Shown in pieces: positions 1 through 15,000 of a stretch of 64,000 nucleotides of DNA. The stretch's first letter is position 1. Each line of letters starts with the position of its first letter. Position numbers and translations under genes: made by a program. The stretch is from NCBI GenBank assembly GCA_035048485.1, contig CM068587.1:48444496-48508495 (forward strand), read 5' to 3'. The stretch is from Pteria penguin. Taxonomy: Eukaryota; Mollusca; Bivalvia; Pterioida; Pteriidae. Below the pieces are notes generated by a model, which was not told the DNA's origin, searched no databases, and worked only from the letters and a program-made list of their open reading frames with translations.

Positions 1-39
1 ATGGGAACCAAGTGACAAGACAGAAATTCTCAACGTGAA
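1..39 (+). CDS. Possible partial exon of the LLTP gene at the window edge
   Basis: Frame 2 reads WEPSDKTEILNV up to a good donor, GTAAGC at 40-45. It leaves two bases (AA), which would join an acceptor after 291 to continue as K-QKKEMCTGN. An alternative pairing is donor GTGAAG at 35 with acceptor after 271. Only 39 bases are visible, so this is tentative. Confidence 0.4.
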
Positions 40-3000
40 GTAAGCATTAAAAGTCAATGTTGAAACACATAACCTATTGATACAATTGTTACTTTTCTTG
101 TTATTTTTAGATTTATGTCCACTGTGGTACATTGTTGTCAGTGCCATAGTCATGTGACACCAGTTACTTTCGTATTTTACATTATAAGCAGAATGCACCA
201 TTTGATATGAAATTCCTTCTTTCTTAAGATCTTCCTTTTTCACCGTTCACCGTGAAACAGAAAAAGAACAGAAAATGATTACAGCCAACAGACAAAAGAA
301 AGAAATGTGTACCGGTAACAGAATGGCAAAGATTACTGGTTTAGAACTGTGTGGTGAATTACAGTTTCCAAATGCATCTCTGAAGGCAGATGCTCCATAT
401 TTCCCATTTACTGGACCAGTTTCACTTGATCTTGCTCTTTTCAAACGTGACAGTCACAAGTCATATAAGATGCAAACTAACCTCATCAATGTGAGTATTT
501 GATTGTTTCTTTGGATTGTTGATAAATAAAAATTCTTCGCTGATTTATAATAAATGGATTTAGGGCTGCGGTCATATCTTACCAACTTGAGTCTATTTCT
601 TGAGTCATTATATCATTCTTTTTGCCTCACGAGACATAAAAGGTTTTGATAGAAGGATTGTCTGATAGAATACCATCAAATTGTTGATGTATTATGTTTC
701 ATCTAATTTCAAAATATATTTTTTTAAGGAGAATAAGTACTTATTTAAATTCATTGCATTATAAATGTTTTTGCAGAACCGAAAAGAAATGAACATGAAA
801 GTTTATTTCAACACACCTGGATCTAAAGTGGACAGACAATTATCAGCCAGTATGGTACTGAAGAAAGCTGAAAAGACCCTGAAGATGAATATGATCTCAC
901 CATGGAAAAAAGCAAGTTATGAGGGTAAGAAGGAATATGGATTACGTTGGAAATTTTTCATAATGTTCCATTATTAATTTGGCAATCATACGAGAATGAA
1001 AAAAATGTAAACAAATTCTTGTCTTTTTTGATAACAGGAGAAATTGTATCAACAAAAGATATGAAGAAAGTTGGTGGTGTTTTGACTATTGACGGAAGCA
1101 ACACTTATCAAGCCAACGCCCAGCTCTCAAGGTCAAGAAAGGGTAACTCCTTCATATACAGTCCCCTTGTGGAAATAATTGTTCCCAAGATGAAAGCAAT
1201 CATACTAAAAGGAGAGGTTGAATACCGCCCTTCACAACTCTTGGACAGCGAACTTACACTCACAGGAATCTCAAAAACACCTATTGTAACTAAAGGTACG
1301 TCAATGTTATATAATGACTTTGTATACAGAAAATTTCTGAAATGAAACTTTTTTCTTTAATAACAATGAAAGATGTCATAAACTCTTCAAAGTAATACGT
1401 GTATGAAAAAAAAAGTTTAAGTAGTATATAAAATAAAAATATTATTACAGCTTTGTATGACGGTAAAATTGATTATTATATACTGCATTAGTAAATACCA
1501 TCGGTGTACAATGAAATACGTAAAACTAATTTAATTATTTTCAGTATCATTCATGAACAAGAAAGTAATTGTTTCCGCGAAAGCTTCTATCAGTTTCGAA
1601 AAGAAGAAGGAGTATGCATTTGAGACTAGCCTTCAGACATATCAAACCAAAAAGTCAATCCGACATAGACCATTCCTATCGATAAGAAGTCCAACAAGAA
1701 CTTATGTTGCCTTTGGTGGTTCAGCTGAGGTTAAATATGGCAAAGCACTAGTACTTGATTTTACCATGGATCAAATTACAAGTAAACCAATGAAAGTTTT
1801 AGGTACGACACTTTTATAAACTAGTGATAAAATTAACCAAGTAAACTAAATGAAATCCCTTATAATAAAACCTTGATCATGAAGAATTTGCGATTCCATA
1901 TTAGAGTTTATTATCTTTTAGTGCGATTAAGGGATGAAACATCAAAGAAAAACCAAAAGTACAGAGCAAAGATTGATATTCGCACACCACTTCTAACAAC
2001 CAAAATCGGATCTAACTTTGTTAAAAGAGGATCGAAAGCCGTGATATTCCGTTCCACAGCCAATTACGTTATTCCTCGTGTCGCCAGGGATACAGTCAAA
2101 CTGAATGCCAAAATGAATTTTGCAAGTACAAGGAGCATGAAAGCTGTAAAAGGAAACTTGTAAGTAATAACGACTTTTTCGTTTGATAAACCGAATCCGA
2201 ATTCATCGAAATGCAGTATGATTCTATTAGCATTTTATTTTTAGATTCAGATATTCATGCTTGGATACTGAATTTAACGTTAAATTAAGAATAACTGACG
2301 ATGTTTTTATCACAGGGATGTTGCTTTCAAAAAGGCTACTCATCTTAATGGCAGAACCGTTTTTAACTTACAACACAATAAGAAACATTCTGAAGGAGAA
2401 TTTGACATGAGATACGGCGACAAGAAAGATGCCAGCAAACGAGTGTATCTACAGACCATAATGAATCATATCCGAATTTCTAAATTAAAGAAAATTCAGT
2501 ATGATATCAACAGCAAGGCACTTATCCCTGCTTTGGTAAGTTGGGTCTTGTTTTTTGGATGCCGTTGATCAGTTATTCAGATTACATTATCCCATCTTTA
2601 TCTTGTTACGTGCTTTTTAAAATATTTTGAAATAAGATATTGAAACGCCTTTATATTCTCTAGGGTATTGATTTGCAAGTGAAGGGAGAACACTCACAAT
2701 CTCCAAACACAGTAGACTCCAAACTGGCATTATCGACAGGAAAGAAATCTTCATATGAGGGCTCAATCAGTCTGAAAGACAAATCAAAGAAAACAAAAAC
2801 CTACATTGGTGTTGCAAAGGTATCATATCCTGGAAACGATATGGAAATCAAAAGCGAACTTACACAACCAAATGCCAGAAAGTATATTAATAAATTGTCA
2901 GCCACCTTGGGAAAAGGCAATTCATTCGCTTCAGAGACTATTTACCGTAACGTCGATACAGATGAACACGAAGTCTCCACAACAATTTCTCTTCCCAACA

Positions 3001-6000
3001 CCAAACCATTTACCTTATCTGGGAAATGCAAGCTCGATTCCAAAAACCTCCAAGCTGCTGCTGCCCAACTTAAGAGCGGAAATGATGTTTATGCCTTCTC
3101 ATCTTCTTCTAAATATAGACCTGGTGCAATCCTTGATATCTCCACTGACATCAGATATCCATCAAGACGAATCACTGCCGAAATTGGTATCAAAAACAAA
3201 AAGCCACTGTATTCAAGCCGACTTGATGTGAAATGGGATGCAGATAAAGATGCTTCTAAAAGATACCAACTGAGGGCAGATATAAAGTATGAAAATATAG
3301 ACAATATTGCAGTAGAACTAGGAAAATCTTGTCCAGAGGGAAAATATGAACTCAACTTCAAGCACAATGGTGGAAGTCAATATGTGTCTCATGCCGACTT
3401 GAAATGGGGTAATAATAAGAAGATTTCGATTGATAGTGCTTTCAAGAACAAGAAAGGGGCATTAACAGGATCGTTGAAATTGAAATCTCCATTCCAGAAA
3501 ATCAGATCAGTTTCCATTGAGATGGAACACAGCGATAAAGACACCGACTCAACTTCCACACTTAAAGTAGATTGGGCACCTATGGAACAGATTTCTTCTA
3601 CGTTAACATTGAAAAAACCTATGCTTTGGAGTAATCTAGAGGGCAATCTCGCAATCAAAACACCATTTACTGGTTTTGAAAAAACATCACTAGATCTTAA
3701 ACACAGCCTGACAAACAAACTTCAGTCATCATTGGGTATGTCATGGAATCGCGATAACGCCCAGTTAAATATTCTAGCAGAAAGCAAGGGACAAAAGACC
3801 AATGACCTCCTTGGCAGATTCAGTCTTCAGTCAACATTCACTGGTGTGAGATCTCTTTCCTTAGCTGCAAAACACAGTGACAACGGCAACAAGTTTGATA
3901 ACACTGTTACGTTTGAGGTGAATGGACAGTCATACAGCTATGAAGGAGAAACAACACACTATAGGTCAGGATGGCAGATACAGAATAGTGGACGTGTTAT
4001 GTTGATTTCTCCAACAAGAAGGTATGAAACTACATGGTCACATAGAAATGCAGGATCCGATTTGCGTTCATCATTGAAATCTAATTTTAATGGACAAGTT
4101 GTTGAATTGACCCTCAACTCCAAAGAAAACATGGCATTTGAGAGTGGATCAATGTCTCTCAATATTGGAATAAAAACTCCATCTGACCTTCTTAAAGACG
4201 CTGATTTCAGCTTGACTCATGAACACAGAAGAGGATTCATTGATACAAATATTCAATTCAATAAAGAGAAACGACCGATTATGTCATTATCTAATAATTA
4301 CATCAGACGAAGTGGGCAAGTTACATCAGCTTTTGATACCAATATGTTGGGAGAGAGAAAAACACTGAAAACCTCTGCAAACTATGCCTCATATCCATTG
4401 ACGGGAAATGTGGAACTGTCTTTCAACGGCAAATCAGCTGCAAGCATGGATGGAAAACTGAATTTCGTTTCAGACCTGATAGACGGAAGTCTCAATATGA
4501 AATCTGGAATCAGGTATCTTTCTGATATTAAGCTTACCATTAATCAAAACAAAGAACGAAACAGTTTAGTAACACGTGGAATGCTTCAGTATGAAAATGG
4601 AAAATCCATAACTCTAGAAAGTCAATACCAATGGAACAGAAAGAAGAGTTCATCCCTTATTGTGACAACTCCCTTTGAATCTTTCAAAAGACTAACAGTG
4701 GGAGCCGAATTAACAGGAAATTTAGAATCGTTCCATTCCTCTGCACATTTCCAACTGCAACCAACAATTGGCCCCTTCTCATCAACTGCTCAATGGAGTA
4801 CTTTTGGGGGTGTTTTGGCTAACTTCCGTATCGAAACACCGTTTAAGCAAATTCCTGGTCTTAAGATATCTTTGAAAAGCGACATGGACAAAGAGAACAG
4901 AAATTCTGACTTGACAGTTGAAATATTCCCAGCCAAATATGTCAAAATTGAAACTTCAATAAGACCAAAGATAGACGATCTAGAGGGCATTATCAGTATC
5001 AAAACTCATTCTGACAATGTACCCTTCGTGGGAGCAGTTGTTCGTCATGCCGGAAATATGAAAGCCTTTGTGAGCCATGGTGAAATAGAATACGCTGTCG
5101 GAAAAAAACTTGAAGCTGATGTATCTCTGACCAACAACAGAAAGGTAGAAGGAACTGTAGTTCTCAAATCTCCATTTTCTGAGGATATGTCCGCAGTAAT
5201 CAATCATGAGGGGGTTACATCCGACTTCAGATCTTCTGGATTTATTCAGTATGGCAAGGTCAAGAAGCTAGACATTAAAGCAGCATTCAAAAATGGCATT
5301 TCTACTGAGGGAAATATTCGAGTCAAGACACCCCTTACAGATCCTCTATCTTCTGCTTTTAACTTTAAGAATGAACAAGGAGAGATGATGACACATGCGG
5401 AAGCACAATACGGAAGCAAAAAATATGAGGTTGATTTCAAATACAATAATAAGAAAAAAATCGAAAGCTCTCTGACCATCAAATCACCACATCATAATGA
5501 TATTTCAGTCAACGTACATCATTCTGGTGATCTCAAGTCTTTCCGATCCCATGCAGATGGACAATATGGTAGTAAAAAGTATGAAGGTGATTTATCGTAT
5601 TCCAACAATGATGATTTCATCAGTTCTCTGGTTCTAAAATCACCACAGTTTAGCGATGTCTCACTGATGATCACACATAATGGTGGACTAAGTAACTTTG
5701 CTTCACATGCCGAGGTCAAATATGGACGGGAAGACAAGTATGCCACAGATATCAATTTTAAAAATGGAAATAAAATTGCAGGTTCATTCAGCGTGAAAGT
5801 ACCCAAACAGAAAGATATTACAGCTTCATTTTCACATGAAGGGTCACTCAAAAAATTCAAAACCAGTGGAAATATTCAACTGACACCAAAAGTTAAGATG
5901 AATGTTGACATGTCTTTCTCACGAAGTAAAAGAACAGTTGGTGTGTTTTCCTTGAAATCGCCTAGCATGTCAAATATCGACGCCCAACTCAAACATTCCG

Positions 6001-9000
6001 GAGATCTCAAGGACATGAGCAGTCTTTTCAACCTGAAGATGGACAAAAAGAAAATTGTAGATTTAAGTGTTGGACTTACAAGTAAGAAGAGAATCATCGG
6101 TACCATGAAAATCATCACGACATTAATGGATGATGTTTCCATGAAATTTGTGCATAAAGGAAGACGTACAAACTTCAAACTTCAAACTGATATGTCGCTT
6201 GGAAAAGAGAAATATGCTGCTGATGTTGCATTCAAATGTAAACCAAACATTAAAGTCACCGTCACTGCTGCAACACCCATCAAAGGGCTTCGTAAACTGA
6301 AGGCCGACTTTGCACACAGCGGAACCATAAAAAGTTTCAAGTCTCAAGCATCATTTGGTTCCGGAAAGGAAAAATACACCGGGAACCTCAAGTTTACAAT
6401 GAAACCAAACCTCATTACAGATATATCAATTGAGACTCCAGTTAAAGGCCTAAAGAAAATCGGTGCTCTCATCACTCACGAGGGTTCTTTGAGTAACTTT
6501 AAATGTCACGGAGAAATTACTAAAGGCAAATCAAAAGAATTTAATGCTGATATCACCTTTACCGCTGCACCAGCATTATCATTATTTGTATCCATACAAA
6601 CACCATTTAAACGATATGAAAACACTGAACTGTCTTTATCTCATCAAGGTAGCGTCAGAAATTTCCAAAGCAAAATGAAGTTGGTTGGTCTCAAAGGAAA
6701 AACTATTGCACTCGTAGCAAAGGCAGATATTGAAAGGGACTTTTCAACAGCTGTAAGTATTCAAACACCATTCAAAGGATTTGAAATAATTAGCGGAGCA
6801 GCATCCCATACTGGTACGTGGAGAGATTTTGTGACAAGAGCCGAATTAGACAATGGATCCCCAGCAAAATATACGGGAGAAGTGAGCTTCAGCATGAAAG
6901 ACAAAATATCTGGAGAAATACAAATAAAAACCCCTCTTCCAGGAAAAGAAGTAATGCGAGCTGCCTTCTCTCAAGAGGGAACATTAAATAATTTCATATC
7001 GCACGCTGAAATTCAATGCGTTAAAAGTAAAACCGAAGCCGATGTAACTTTCAGTTCCATAGGAAATATTGAGGGAAATGTGATGGTAAACAGTCCATAT
7101 TTCAAGCCCATAAAGGCCGTCATATCTGCAAAATCCTCACCTTATAACGCAAAAATCGCTGCCACATACGGAAAGAAACAGCTGATAAATGGACAATTCA
7201 AACTTAACACTAACAAGAATATTAAAGGATCCGTTAGCATCAAGACCTGGTTTGCACCAGAAGCGAAAGCAACATTGTCTCAAGAGGGAAATATCAAAAA
7301 TTTCCGTACACAATGTGAACTGTCTTATGGAAATCACAAATTCCAATCTGATACATCATTTGATGCTCGCAAAGATATCACAGCCTCCACTACTTTACTT
7401 ATTCCATCCATTGGTATAGATACCTCATCTGCCACTCTTTCGTTTTCGGGAGACTTGACAAATCTTCGAGCTCGAGCTGACTGTTCAGTAAATAGGAAAA
7501 CAGAGGGTGAAATTGATGTTACTTTCAATTCAAAGGGACCTGTTACAGGTGCAGTTGCTATTCGAACACCGTTTACAGCAGCCAGAGAATTCACTCTGTC
7601 TTTTAAACACAACGGAAAAGTGACTGACTTCACCTCACAGGCTGAATATTCTATGAATGGTGAAAAAGGAGATGCTGAGATCGTATTTGATATTGATGGT
7701 GACATTAACATGCAGGGTAGTATCAAACATCCAATGATTCAGCCAATATCGTTTGAAATTACTCACAGTGGAAACAAAAATCAGTTCAAATCACATGCTC
7801 AAGTGATCTATAAAGGCAAAAAACAAGTGGTTTCTGATATATTTTTCAGCAGTTCTCCGTCTTTGGAATTTTCGGCGAAGCTGAACGCAAATTGCCCAGC
7901 AGTACAAAGTGCTGAAGCAAACCTTTCTCACAAGGGAACATCAAGAAACTTCCGCTCCCAATCAGTATTCATCCTGAATGGAGACAAAACAAGCGCAAAA
8001 CTCACATATGACTCTAGAAACGGAATTGAAGGCAAACTTGTCCTGAAAACACCGATGTCGAGAGATTTTATCGCTTCATTCAACCACAATGGTGATCGTC
8101 AAAAATTTAAATCTGAAGGCAGCCTCGAATATAGCGGCAAACGTCAATATCACGTGGAATCAACGCTTAATACTTTGAAAGACATGAATGGGAAAATAAC
8201 ATTACAAACACCACGAGATACGTATTCAACGGGTTTAAACCACGAAGGAAATCTAGATGCCTTCAAATCATTTTCACACATCGAATACGGATCCGGTAGG
8301 CGAATTCAAATTTCTGCCAATCTTAATAGAATTCCTATTCTGACAGGACAAGTTACACTAAAAGCTCCTTTTATGGCTGATGTTATCGTAGGTTTCTCTC
8401 ATGAAGGTACCCTTAAAGCATTCCAGTCATCTGGATTTATGAAATACGACGATAAAGAACAGGTCGGTGCAAACATTGAATCAAAATTGTCCAAAACTGA
8501 GGGATATTCTGGAAAAGTTGTTCTTCGAAAATTAGGCTGGAATAAGATTGAGTTGTTGGCTACGCATCATCTTACTTCTGGACTATTTACAAATCAAATA
8601 GCATGTGTTTACGGAAACAAGAAAATTGAATCTGATATTCAGGCCTCATTTAAATCACCATTCAAGGGCAGCGTGAGAGTTAAAACTCCATTTGACGGAT
8701 TTGAATCATCGCATGCGTCTTTTACATCAACAGTCTCATCGTCAGGATTCCAATCCAACTTCGACGGCTCTCTTATTGGACGCAACGTACAGGCTGATAT
8801 GTCAATAGATACCATTATACCAATGCGAGGTTCGGTCATCCTCACAACAAATATACCCGGAATAGAAGAAGTGAGAGCATCGTTCAGTCATGATAAATCT
8901 AGGTACTCACTCGTTTCTCATGGCGAAGCAACACTTCAGCAGAAGACCGTAAGTGTAGATGTTCGTTATGACACGCGCAATGCCATCGAAGGATCTGTTG

Positions 9001-12000
9001 TTGTCAAAACACCTTTCAAAAGATTTGAGAGTCAGTCTATCAGCATTCGACATACTGATGATTTCAGCCAAGCGGAGGCAAATTATGATGGGAAGAAAGC
9101 TACAGTTGAATTTGAAAGAAGTAGAAACGGCATGAAATTCTCATCGACATCACCATTCATAGGATTTGAAAATCAATATCTCACTTACAACAATGATAGA
9201 CAGTTACACCGCATAGAGGGAAATTTCCGTGGTAGAACGATAGAAATCGAAATGTCAGCTGAGCCTACGAAGATGTTCATAAAAGCAAAGACCCCATTTA
9301 AAGGCTTTGAAGAACAACAAGCTGCATATAACTATGACGGAATAAATAGACATGTAGAGGGAACATTCCGGGGGGAACGCATTGAAGCTGATCTGTCAAT
9401 TGAGCCTTCAAAAATTATTCTACAAACAAACACTCCATTCAAAGGATATGAGAATATGCATATCATATACACATTTGATGGAACAAAAAGACATTTAGAA
9501 GGATTATTCCAGGGCAAGAAAATAGAATTAGATGCAGTGGTTAAACCGGAAAAGATTGAAATTGTCGCAAAAACACCGTTTGAGGGTTACGAAATACAGC
9601 ACCTTGCCTATACCAACGACAGATCAACATACCACATCGAAGGAGAATTCCAAGGTCAAAAAGTAGAGGGAGATTTACTGCTGACACTTTCACAGAAGGA
9701 ACTGGTACTTAAAACTCCATTCACAGGTTACGAAAATATGGAAATCAAATATACATTTGATGGAACCACTAGGCATATAGAAGGTCTCTTCCTGGGAAAG
9801 AAAATGGAAATAGATGCAGCTGTTAAACCTGAAAAGATTGAGATTGTCGCGAAAACTCCATTCCAGGGATATGAACAACAACACTTGTCCTACTTTAAGG
9901 ACAGAACAACATATCACGCAGAGGGAGAATTCCAGGGACAGAAAGTTGAGGCAGATTTACTGTTGACACCTTCACAGAAAGAGCTGGTGATCAAAACTCC
10001 ATTTGGAGGTTTCGAACGACAGCATGTTTCTTACACTAATGATGACTTTTCACATCATTTAGAGGGTATGTTTAAAAGGCAGAAAATAGAGGCTGATCTA
10101 TCTATCGAACCATCAAAAGTAGATCTCAAAGTAAAATCACCATTCGCTGGATTCGATGAGCAAAGATTATCAGTTAGTCATGAATTAACAGACTCAAGCT
10201 GTAATTGTAAAATTGAAAGTTTGTTCCAAGGCCAAACAATTGAGGGAACCATGACCATGAGCTGGGCAGACAGGATTGACGGGCAATTCAGAATTAAGTC
10301 CACCTTCCGTAACTACCAAGACCAGCAAGTAAACTTCAACTTCGACAAAAGTTTAGACACCTACTCTGGTCATATTGATGGAATTTTCAGGGGACAGAAG
10401 ATCGAAGCTGATGCTTCATTTATTAAGGATAATGAAATCCGTCTCTCATTGAAAACGCCATTTGTCGATTTTGAAGAACAAGACATTCTCCTTTCACAAA
10501 GACAAAGATCAAACAGTCTAAGCTCACGGATCGAGCTTACATATAAGAAAGAGAAATACGAGTTAGACATGCAATTTAAGGCTGAAAATCAACTCGAAGG
10601 AAGCATTTCCGTGAAAACGCCTTTCCTTGGATACGAAGAAACAAAGGCAGTCATGGTCCACTCGTTGTCAGGATCTACACTGAGAAGTCGTGCGGATTTG
10701 ACCTACTATCGTCAGTCATATTCTATCGATATAGCTTTCACCAACGATAGGAAAACAGAAGGCAGTATAACCATCGTTACACCTTTACAAGGATTCGAAA
10801 ATACCAAATTGTCTTTTAACAACAAATTGTCGAAATACAGAACTGCAACCCACGCACAAATCGAATACGGCTATAACAACAAAATTGAAGCCGATATTGA
10901 AGGATCTATTCGCAACAGACTTGAAGGACGAGTTGCACTCAAAACCCCATTCGAGGGATTTAGATTAACCGAACTTTCTGCTTCACACAACACAAAAAAA
11001 GACGGATTCAACTCCCTTGCGAATCTTAGGTATGGCAATTCAGACAAAATCTCTATCTCCTCCGATTTCTCATTCAGAAACACGGGTATAGATGCCAGTT
11101 TTGCTATTGAATCTCCATTCACCCAAACTGCAAGTGCCAGTGTGTCTTCTTCATGGAAATCCTCCCATGCTGAATTTGTATATGGAAAGGAAAAAGTAGA
11201 AGCTGATCTAAATGTAAACGACGATGCATCATCAATCACTTTCCTTCTGAAAACTCCATTGCAAGGCATTGAAACCACAACATTTTCGTGGAATATGAAT
11301 GGACAGTTGAGAAATATGAACATCAAAACGGATCTTACATATGGTGCTTCCGAATCTATTTCAGTAACCATCAAGAATATTGTTCAAGGAAATGATATTG
11401 ATAGTAGTTTCACAATGGTTTCACCTTACACAGATGATATAAGAATCAAGTACAAACAGACGAGAAGTGCGAATTCCTACAGTCAAGAGTTTGAGGCTGC
11501 AGTAGGAGCAGATAATGGCATAAGTCAGCAGACAACATTGCAAACCGGCAATTACTATTTCGATTTCGAAACAAAGACAACTTGGACCGTATTTGGTGAA
11601 TCCCAATCAACAACCGCAACTCTGAAACACAATGGTCCCATGGAAAACTTTAAAACAGAAGCATCAGTAGAGACTAATGGGCATAAGTCAAATGTCGTTT
11701 TGTCTCTGAAAACAGACCAGAAAATTGAGGCAACATTTACTTTGAAAACTCCGTTTGAATGTATAAAGGATATCCAAGCACATATAACACACAGTGGAGA
11801 AATTGACCAATTTGTGTCATCGGGAGAAATCCAGTACAACGACATGGAGAAAATTCAAGGAAAAATCAACTTCTTCAAAAACAAATTTCGCCGACTTAAT
11901 GCCAATATTGAAATCATAACTCCATTTGTAGGATATGAGCAGACCAATTTTATCGTTAAGCACCTCAAAAATAACAATGGGCTCAGAACCTCAGCTGTAG

Positions 12001-15000
12001 TAATAAGCGGAAGAAGAAAAAAAATTAGCATTTTTCTGAAAGCTCTTTTCGACCCGATGGAATTTGAGTTATCAACAGAATCTCCATTCCGAGGATATGA
12101 GGACATGTCTGTAAAAGGAAAGCATCAAAATGGCAACACTGAACTCATTTTATCAAAAATGCAAGATCAAATTGCTTTCTCAAGTATCATGGATTTGAGT
12201 TCTGAACCCATGACTGCAGAGGTCAGACTAGCTACACCATTTAGTGGCTTTGAATCCAGCGAAATAAAAATGAAGACGAACACCGATATCAGTAATCTAA
12301 AATCAGCTGTTGAAATCAAATCTTCATCATTGATACCCATTACAGCTGATGTACAAGTACAGTATGTGACACCTGCTGAAATGTCTGGAACTTTCAACTT
12401 CAATAGTGGAATTACAAATATGGAAGTGATCAAAGTGTTTGGGTCTAACCGCAGAAATGGAGATGACATTACTACACATTTGGAAACTTCATGGAACAGA
12501 CATGATCCAATTGTTTTCGATGGAACCTTTGGAGTTGGCAGAAGTTCAAGACAAGGTGGAATTTCGTTTTCCACCCCTTTCAAAATGGTATCCTCATTTG
12601 ATGCAAAATGCAACTATGAGCTGACTGACAAGACCTACAAAGATTCAATGATTGTCAGTCTGAATGGAAATACTCTCGTTGACATGGATTTGTTCTTGAA
12701 TTTTGGTGATAAACATGCCTTCCAAGTTGTTGTCAGAGAACCCAATCCTATCAAAGTTGAGACAGAACTGTTAACATCCTCTGGTAAGAAATCAGGATCA
12801 GCCATGGTGAACTGGAATACCAAAAGGGACGACAGTCAAGTGAAAATCTCAGGAGAATATTCCGTTGATAAGAACAAGAAAAATATGTTAGTCACATTGT
12901 CAAATGCTGTGAAATCTGTCGCTTTGAAGGGATCCCTGGAAAGGTCCATGTACAAAACCTTCAATTCTCTGGACTTTTTATCAGATGGTAACAGCCTCTT
13001 CGGTTATGAATTTCAGGATAACAATGTACGAAGCAGAAATAATTTCCAGAGAGCAAATAAACTGCGATTGTGTTTCCCAAGTCGCAACGTCGAGCTATAT
13101 GGCTCCTACAACAACAAATATGGTTCCAGGTCTGTTTCAGGGTCATTTGCTTGGGACGCTGATAGAGACGATTCCAAGAGAGTAGGACTGAAAGCCCAAC
13201 TTTCCCCGAAAGGAGAGGCGACTTTGGCAGATATTTCATTTGAGATGCCAAGTATCGGGCAGGTATGTAATTTATCATATAACGCTTCTATGCCTAAACG
13301 TTCTTTTATCAACTGCGTTAATGTTCAGATATGTGCATGTTGTCAAATTAGTTTAAACTGTTTCCAAAAACGTTAGTCAATATATTATGTGTATTTTACC
13401 TGTTGACCCTTGTTCTTTACATGAAGGATTATTCATAAATTTTTAAATGTACGTCCTTTGATTGTTCTGCTGTTACGGTGAGGGGGAAAGTGGGCCCGTA
13501 AACCGGTTAACCACATCATTTCTTTGCTTTTGTCAAATTAAATGACCGTCCTAAGTCGATATGGTAATTGCACTACAATCAGATATTTTTGTAATGTGTT
13601 ATATGTGCTAGTATATTATTGATATTCATATATTGTATAGCTCCATGGTGACTTCTGCCACATAACTGAACCAGTAACTCCTCTTTTTTCTTTTATAAGC
13701 ATCAAAATGAAAATGTACACAAGATATGTAACAACTACACTAAAGGAGAGGATATAGTATATTGATAAATGAGATAAGTTTACTGAACCATTTCTGGGGG
13801 GTTGCAATTGCATTAATTTTATATTTTCATACACATTTTATGTTTCAAAGGACGTGAAACTGGATTCTGAGATGACAATCAACAGTGGAAGCGTTCTGTT
13901 CGATGGAAAAACAGAATTGCGATATTCCAAAGATTCTGCCAAGACTCTAGTTATTAGATCTCGTATTGAAGATGTGTCGTATGGCTACAGAAAAAATTAC
14001 ACATTGACCTTTGGTCTTCAACATCAATTTACGAATGTTGATGTTCAGTTGGCCTCCCACGTAGGCAAGTCTAATGGAAAATTCTCAACAGGATTCGATG
14101 TCAAGTACCTGACAGCAAAACGCCAAAGAAAGAACTTAGCCCTGATGGCGGAAATTGATAGCATCAAAAAACAAATGAACTTAATGGTAAGAATACTATA
14201 CTCAATATGTTAGAATTTTAAGCTGCGATATTCCAAGTTATTTCTACATTATTTTCAGATTTATACTGAGTTTTATAGAGATTTGATAAATTTTTATTAC
14301 AGATGAGGTCGCCAATGAAATCTATTCAGATGACAGGAAGCGTTCAAACAACTCCATATAAAATGAGTCTACGTAATGTTAATGACAACACCAAAGTCAT
14401 CAACACTGATTTCAGTCTTGATACACACAAGCAGAGTGTCAACTTCCAAATGAATTACGATTCTGGTACGTTTTGCAGTTAATTGTATTCTAAAATATTT
14501 CTTATATATTTAATACAAAATGCAAAAGTAATTGGTGTCAAGTGACTATGGCACTAACAACAATGTTCTACAACGGAAATTCACTGACCATTGAAGTTCA
14601 GAGGTGATACCAGGTGCCCGGGAGTAGTGAGCGTCTCTTGAATGGCTAGCCAAACCCACCATGAATGAGTTTACAGACAGAAGAAACAAATGTACCTCAC
14701 TCAGTACTGTATAAATAAATGAATGTGAACAAACAGTGTAGAAAGTGTCATCGTCACATAACATCAGGAAAAATGTATAAAAACACTTAAGTCAAACCCT
14801 CTTTTTCTACGAGCTCCACATTGCAAACGGAATAAGCGTGAGATTAATGTAACATAATCACACCAAAATCACAATAATTTTGTAATTTGAAAATTACACT
14901 TCTTTTATTTTATTTTAGAAAATCCCAACAACGTTTTGCACTTGAGTGCAAAATATGTAAACGACAGTGCCATTTTAGCCGAGATTTACCGAGAAGAAAA

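Noticed and set aside
2806..13312. Many ORFs of 60-170 codons on the other frames and strand of the giant exon
   Set aside because: They are shadows of one long coding frame, with biased composition and no splice or start context.
13263..13376. C-terminal extension of the giant LLTP ORF to the stop at 13376
   Set aside because: A good donor (CAG|GTATGT at 13263) is followed by a change of sequence style, and the next exon joins in phase 0. The extension is intron read-through.
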